DNA of 18,372 nucleotides from positions 1 to 18,372 of the forward strand of contig URLR01000038.1 in the NCBI GenBank assembly GCA_900548815.1. Reading direction: 5' to 3'. A model generated the notes under the pieces. It was given only the letters and a program-made list of their open reading frames with translations, was not told where the DNA came from and did no database searches. This DNA is from an uncultured Collinsella sp. (GTDB taxonomy: Bacteria; Actinomycetota; Coriobacteriia; Coriobacteriales; Coriobacteriaceae). Shown here piece after piece: positions 15,274-18,372 of the stretch (the stretch's first letter is position 1; the number at the start of each line of letters is the position of its first letter). Made by a program: the position numbers and the translations under genes.

Positions 15274-15410
15274 AAACGGCAACCGCCCTGCAAGACGAAA
15301 ACCGTTCCAGGAGCACTTCTTTGCCAACGCCACCGACGAGGCCATCATCGCCAAGGTCAAGGAGCTCCTGGGCCCTAATCGGACTATCTGCGCCTTCCCG
15401 TCGAACGCAG

Positions 15411-15449
15411 GCGGCGGCTGCCCAACACACAGGGCAGCCGCCGCTTTTT
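15411..15449 (+). terminator. Intrinsic terminator after the AAA ATPase gene
   Basis: GCGGCGGCTGCCC (15411-15423) pairs perfectly over 13 bp with GGGCAGCCGCCGC (15432-15444) around an 8-base loop, followed directly by TTTTT (15445-15449). It lies about 140 bases after the ATPase stop on the same strand. The T-run exists only in the plus direction. Confidence 0.9.
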
Positions 15450-15475
15450 GCAATCGATTGGTGCAAAGGGGTTGA

Positions 15476-17425
15476 CTAGAGTTCGCAGGCAACCTTGTAG
15501 CCGTCGCCGATGGCGTCGCGAATGTTGCCGCACTTGTTGGCGTCACCCAACACGTGGGTGGCAACACCGGCAGCGGCAAGGTCGTCGGCCAACTTGGTAT
15601 TGGGACGATAGCCCATGGCAAGCACCAGCGTATCGGCATCGGCGATGGTGTGGACCTCGCCATCCTTCTCGTAGCTGATGGCGTCCTCGGTAATCTCGGT
15701 CACCTTGGCCTCGGTCAGCACGTGGACGCCCTTTGAGAGCATGCGCGTGATGAGCACCGCGCGACCGGCGCCGCCCTCGTTGGCGGCGAGCGTCTTGGTC
15801 ATCTCGATAACGGTGACATCGCGATTGGCCGGCGACAGGTCGTTGACCAGCGGGGCCAGGTAATCTGCCGTCTCGCAACCGACGGTGCCGCCGCCCACGA
15901 TGACGATCTTCTTGCCCGGGAAAGCCTTGCCACCCAGTAGGTCGTCAGCCGTCATAACCTGCTTAAAGCCCTGCATGAAGGCCGGAGCGATGGGCTCGGC
16001 GCCATAAGCCAGGACGACCTCATAGCCGGCATAGTCGCGCTGAATGTCCTCGGCAGTAAGCTCGGTGCCAAATATGCACTTCACGCCCGCCTCGGCCAGA
16101 CGACGGTACTGATACTTGATCACGCGGGTGAGCTCCTGCTTTGCCGGCGGAACGGCCGCGATGCGCATCTCGCCGCCCGGTTCGTCCTGCTTGTCCACGA
16201 GCACCACGTTGTGGCCGCGCTTGGCGGCAATGAACGCCGCCTCCATGCCCGCAGGACCAGCGCCCACAACCAGTACGTTCTTGGCCTCGGCGGCAGGCTC
16301 GTAGCCGGCCTCGTCGCGCTCCACGTCCGGGTTGACGGTGCAGGAGATGCGCTTGCCAAACATGATGCCGTTCAGGCAGCGCAGGCAGCCGATGCAGGGG
16401 CGGATGTCGTCGGCGTTGCCGGCAGCGGCCTTATTGCAGAACTCGGCATCGCACAGATTGGCGCGGCCCATCATGCAGATGTCGGCAGCGCCGTCCTCGA
16501 TCAGCTCCTCGGCGATCCAGGCCTCGTTGATGCGGCCGACGGTGGCGACGGGAATGTTGACGTGCTTCTTAATCTCACGCGAGCAGGCGGCGTGCGAGGC
16601 CTGCTGCGTACCGGCGGCGGGAATCGCGGAGCCGCGCTTGATGGTGGTGCCGCCCGACACATGAATCATGTCGACGCCGGCCTTCTCCAGGCGACGCGAG
16701 ACGTAGATCATGTCGTTGAGGGTCAGGCCGCCATCGATGTACTCGTCGCCCGAAATGCGGACGTCGATGATAAAGTCCTTGCCGCAGCGCTCGCGAATCT
16801 CGGCGATGACCTCGAGCAGGAAGCGCATGCGGGCGTCGAGCGAGCCGCCGTACTCGTCGGTGCGCTTGTTATAGAGCGGGGTCAAAAAACCGCCAAGCAT
16901 GCCGTGGGCGTGTGCCGCATGGACCTCGACGCCATCGACGCCGGCCTTCTGCATACGCACGGCAGCGTCGCCAAACTGATGCGTGAGCTCGTGAATCTCA
17001 TCGACCGTGATGGGACGCGGTGCCTCGCGGGCGTAAGACGGACCCACAAAGGACGGAGCGATCAGGCGAGGCGTACCCGGAATGTTAAAGGCCATGTAGG
17101 CGGGGTGGAAGAGCTGCGGCATGATCTTGCAGCCATACTCGTGGACGGCCGCGGCGAGCTTTTCCCAGCCGGGGATAAACGTGTCGTCGTAACAGCACAT
17201 GTCACCCGGTAGATAGGTATAGGTAGGCTCGACCGTCACGACCTCGGTGATGATCAGGCCAACGCCGCCCTTGGCACGGGCACGGTAATGATCGACCAAG
17301 TCATCGGTCACATAGCCATGATCGGCCAGGTTGGTGGACACCGGCGGCATAAAGACGCGGTTCTTGACCTCGGTCGTACCGACCTTGATCGGACTAAAGA
17401 GCATCGGGTAGGCGGAGGACTCCAT
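15476..17425 (-). CDS. Old yellow enzyme/FadH-type FMN, 4Fe-4S and FAD oxidoreductase
   Basis: 649-residue flavin enzyme of the 2,4-dienoyl-CoA reductase (FadH)/BaiCD-BaiH group, which reduces activated C=C bonds with NAD(P)H. The N-terminal TIM barrel binds FMN (about 8-335; MPPVSTN, GVGLIITE, VEVHAAHAHGM, RTDEYGGSLDARMRF). A 4Fe-4S site has C344, C347, C350 and C362 (CIGCLRC then C). A FAD-binding Rossmann unit (VLVVGAGPAGMEA, about 384-396) and an NAD(P)-binding unit (IVIVGGGTVGCETA, about 510-523) follow. Where FadH has an active-site Tyr, this protein appears to have Met176. The ATG at 17425 has AAAGGA 7 bases upstream. Gut Coriobacteriia carry many such enzymes for unsaturated dietary or bile compounds; the substrate here is not shown. 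Confidence 0.93.
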   Translation of the reverse strand: MESSAYPMLFSPIKVGTTEVKNRVFMPPVSTNLADHGYVTDDLVDHYRARAKGGVGLIITEVVTVEPTYTYLPGDMCCYDDTFIPGWEKLAAAVHEYGCKIMPQLFHPAYMAFNIPGTPRLIAPSFVGPSYAREAPRPITVDEIHELTHQFGDAAVRMQKAGVDGVEVHAAHAHGMLGGFLTPLYNKRTDEYGGSLDARMRFLLEVIAEIRERCGKDFIIDVRISGDEYIDGGLTLNDMIYVSRRLEKAGVDMIHVSGGTTIKRGSAIPAAGTQQASHAACSREIKKHVNIPVATVGRINEAWIAEELIEDGAADICMMGRANLCDAEFCNKAAAGNADDIRPCIGCLRCLNGIMFGKRISCTVNPDVERDEAGYEPAAEAKNVLVVGAGPAGMEAAFIAAKRGHNVVLVDKQDEPGGEMRIAAVPPAKQELTRVIKYQYRRLAEAGVKCIFGTELTAEDIQRDYAGYEVVLAYGAEPIAPAFMQGFKQVMTADDLLGGKAFPGKKIVIVGGGTVGCETADYLAPLVNDLSPANRDVTVIEMTKTLAANEGGAGRAVLITRMLSKGVHVLTEAKVTEITEDAISYEKDGEVHTIADADTLVLAMGYRPNTKLADDLAAAGVATHVLGDANKCGNIRDAIGDGYKVACEL

Positions 17426-17459
17426 CCAGGGTTCCTTTCGTTTGAGCCGCTCGGCGGCA

Positions 17460-17488
17460 GTTGCTAACGTACTTATCGTATCAGCAAC
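17460..17488. promoter_or_regulatory. Inverted repeat upstream of the flavin oxidoreductase gene
   Basis: GTTGCT (17460-17465) and AGCAAC (17483-17488) are perfect 6-bp inverted arms 17 bases apart, ending 35 bases before the start codon. On the minus strand TTGACT (17508-17503) lies upstream as a possible -35, but the spacing to a TACGAT -10 (17482-17477) would be 20 bases. It may be a repressor or activator site. Confidence 0.35.
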
Positions 17489-17527
17489 CGCCGCGTCCGC
17501 AGTCAAACATGCCCAAACGCCGGTCGG

Positions 17528-17728
17528 CTAATGGATACCGCGGCCCAGGTCTTCGGCGATTTTGTCGACGCCTTTCAGCGCGGCACAGGTCTTTTTGTTG
17601 GAGCAATGCCCGGTGCAAACGCCACCCTGAGCGCAGTCGGCGCAGGTGCCCTTGCGGTAGATGCGCACGCACACGGCGACAAACGCAATACCGATAACAG
17701 CCAGTACAACAATATCGATAGGTGCCAT
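17528..17728 (-). CDS. FeoB-associated Cys-rich membrane protein
   Basis: 66 residues. One N-terminal membrane helix (about 4-24, IDIVVLAVIGIAFVAVCVRI) is followed by a basic stretch and a compact Cys cluster: C29, C32, C38, C42 and C48 (CADCAQGGVCTGHCSNKKTC), with a further Cys20 in the helix. This matches the small FeoB-associated proteins (PF12669) found beside ferrous iron transporters in Gram-positive bacteria, thought to help FeoB; the exact role is not settled. The feoB 3' end lies 175 bases upstream on the same strand, separated by a terminator and a small palindrome. The ATG at 17728 has GAGGAGG 6 bases upstream. Confidence 0.88.
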   Translation of the reverse strand: MAPIDIVVLAVIGIAFVAVCVRIYRKGTCADCAQGGVCTGHCSNKKTCAALKGVDKIAEDLGRGIH

Positions 17729-17778
17729 AGCAAGCCTCCTCTAGTTAACCATCACTTACTTTACCCCATTCTCCACCT

Positions 17779-17805
17779 ACCAAAAAGGGACAGGTTTATT
17801 TTGGT
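17779..17805 (+). repeat. Second palindrome with GGGACAGG loop
   Basis: ACCAAAA (17779-17785) and TTTTGGT (17799-17805) form a perfect 7-bp stem around a 13-base loop AGGGACAGGTTTA. The loop length and GGGACAGG core match the hairpin at 9562-9594 (minus strand), while the stems differ. It lies between feoB and the Cys-rich protein gene. Confidence 0.65.
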
Positions 17806-17841
17806 CGGTTTTATCTGCGGAAACGCCACATCTCCCCCACC

Positions 17842-17874
17842 AAAAAGCCCGAGTGTCGCTGGGACACCCGGGCT
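17842..17874 (-). terminator. Intrinsic terminator of feoB
   Basis: On the minus strand AGCCCGGGTGTC (17874-17863) pairs with GACACTCGGGCT (17857-17846), with a single mismatch and a 5-base loop, and runs into TTTTT. It lies about 30 bases after the feoB stop. The Cys-rich gene downstream therefore probably needs readthrough or its own promoter. Confidence 0.85.
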
Positions 17875-17903
17875 CGTGGAAAGGGGTTAATCCTTATTCG
17901 GAC

Positions 17904-18324
17904 TTAAGCGGAAACTGCGGCGGAAGCAGTGTTGGTCTCGTCCTCATCGGTCCATGCATGCTTGGGCATGGGACGGAAAATCTGGAAGAGCATCGCAACC
18001 AGCAGCACAATGGCCACAACCGTCCAGATACCAAACTGCCCAAGGACAAGCAGGTTGTAGAACTGGTTGATGAACAGGCCGATCACCCAAGCGAAGGCGC
18101 ACTCGTAGCCGATGGCAATCGCGGTCCACTTGCCAGAGTCCATCTGGTTGCGGATGGTGCCAATGGCGGCAAAGCACGGAGCGCACAGCAGGTTGAAGGC
18201 GCCGAAGGCAACGCAAGCGCCCATGGTGGGGAACATGCCGGCAAACGCGGTCCACAGGCTCGGGTCGGTCTCGCCCGCGTCGGCGACGGACAGCAGCGAG
18301 CCGGCGGTGGCGACGACGTTCTCC
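17904..18324 (-). CDS. feoB: Ferrous iron transporter FeoB, C-terminal fragment
   Basis: About 139 residues of the C-terminus. FeoB is the inner-membrane GTP-dependent Fe2+ importer. The membrane region is recognisable: LLCAPCFAAIGTIRNQM followed by WTAIAIGYECAFAWVIGLFI match the conserved C-terminal transport core. A final membrane helix (IWTVVAIVLLVAMLFQIF) and a short acidic, Ser/Ala-rich tail follow. The N-terminal G domain and most of the gene are missing because the contig ends in adapter at 18325; upstream in-frame codons in the adapter are not real. The Cys-rich accessory protein gene is downstream. Confidence 0.93.
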
Positions 18325-18372
18325 CTGTCTCTTATACACATCTCCGAGCCCACGAGACGGACTCCTATCTCG
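18325..18372. other. Nextera adapter with i7 index (not genomic)
   Basis: The exact reverse complement of bases 1-48: the Nextera read-2 adapter (18325-18358, starting with CTGTCTCTTATACACATCT), index GGACTCCT (18359-18366) and the P7 end ATCTCG. It is untrimmed library sequence. Confidence 0.97.

Noticed and set aside
16211..17212. Plus-strand open frame of 333 codons opposite the flavin oxidoreductase
   Set aside because: It is a shadow of a gene with clear FMN, iron-sulfur and FAD motifs.
1..18372. Perfect 48-bp terminal inverted repeats, as if the window were one transposon with Tn5-like ends
   Set aside because: The ends include an index and P7 tail outside the Tn5 mosaic end, so they are library adapters and not biological.

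Overview
The window looks like a contig from a high-GC actinobacterial gut commensal of the class Coriobacteriia, most likely Collinsella or a close relative. This is an inference from gene content, GC-rich codon use and the style of the intergenic repeats; no rRNA or other taxonomic marker is present. Both ends are sequencing adapter: 1-48 and 18325-18372 are the same Nextera read-2 adapter with an 8-base i7 index and the tail of P7, in opposite orientations. Genomic sequence is 49-18324, and the genes at both edges are cut there.

Left part (49-3743): a truncated ABC exporter on the minus strand diverges from a plus-strand MATE efflux pump and a MerR-family regulator. A MerR-style promoter with an over-long, dyad-containing spacer lies before the pump, so the pair is probably a self-regulated drug-response operon. 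The MerR gene is frameshifted by what looks like a 4-bp tandem duplication. Next (3852-5416) comes a two-gene cassette of clearly lower GC: a Tat-exported papain-like cysteine protease with a propeptide-like region, and a small lipoprotein starting 5 bases after its stop. A hairpin separates it from the convergent ligA.

Middle (5452-13623, all minus strand): NAD-dependent DNA ligase, an HtrA/DegP-type membrane serine protease with its terminator, and a nitrogen pair made of a glutamine synthetase-like gene followed by a GlnR-like orphan response regulator. The synthetase homologue lacks three residues that bind the catalytic metals in the family, and a GlnR-type half-site pair lies upstream of it. 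LacI-family and GntR/FadR-family regulators follow.

Repeat-rich stretch (13624-14181): no gene, but a perfect 23-bp inverted repeat, an element of about 140 bp with near-identical inverted ends, and five 10-bp tandem repeats directly before an Orc1/Cdc6-like AAA ATPase (14182-15273, plus) that ends in a strong terminator.

Right part (15476-18324, minus): an old-yellow-enzyme/FadH-type flavin and iron-sulfur oxidoreductase, a FeoB-associated Cys-rich small membrane protein, and the C-terminal end of the ferrous iron transporter FeoB. Two intergenic hairpins with different stems but a shared GGGACAGG loop (9562-9594 and 17779-17805) suggest a dispersed REP-like family.

The best candidates for something undescribed are the metal-ligand-deficient glutamine synthetase homologue paired with GlnR, the AAA ATPase with iteron-like repeats, and the secreted protease-lipoprotein cassette.
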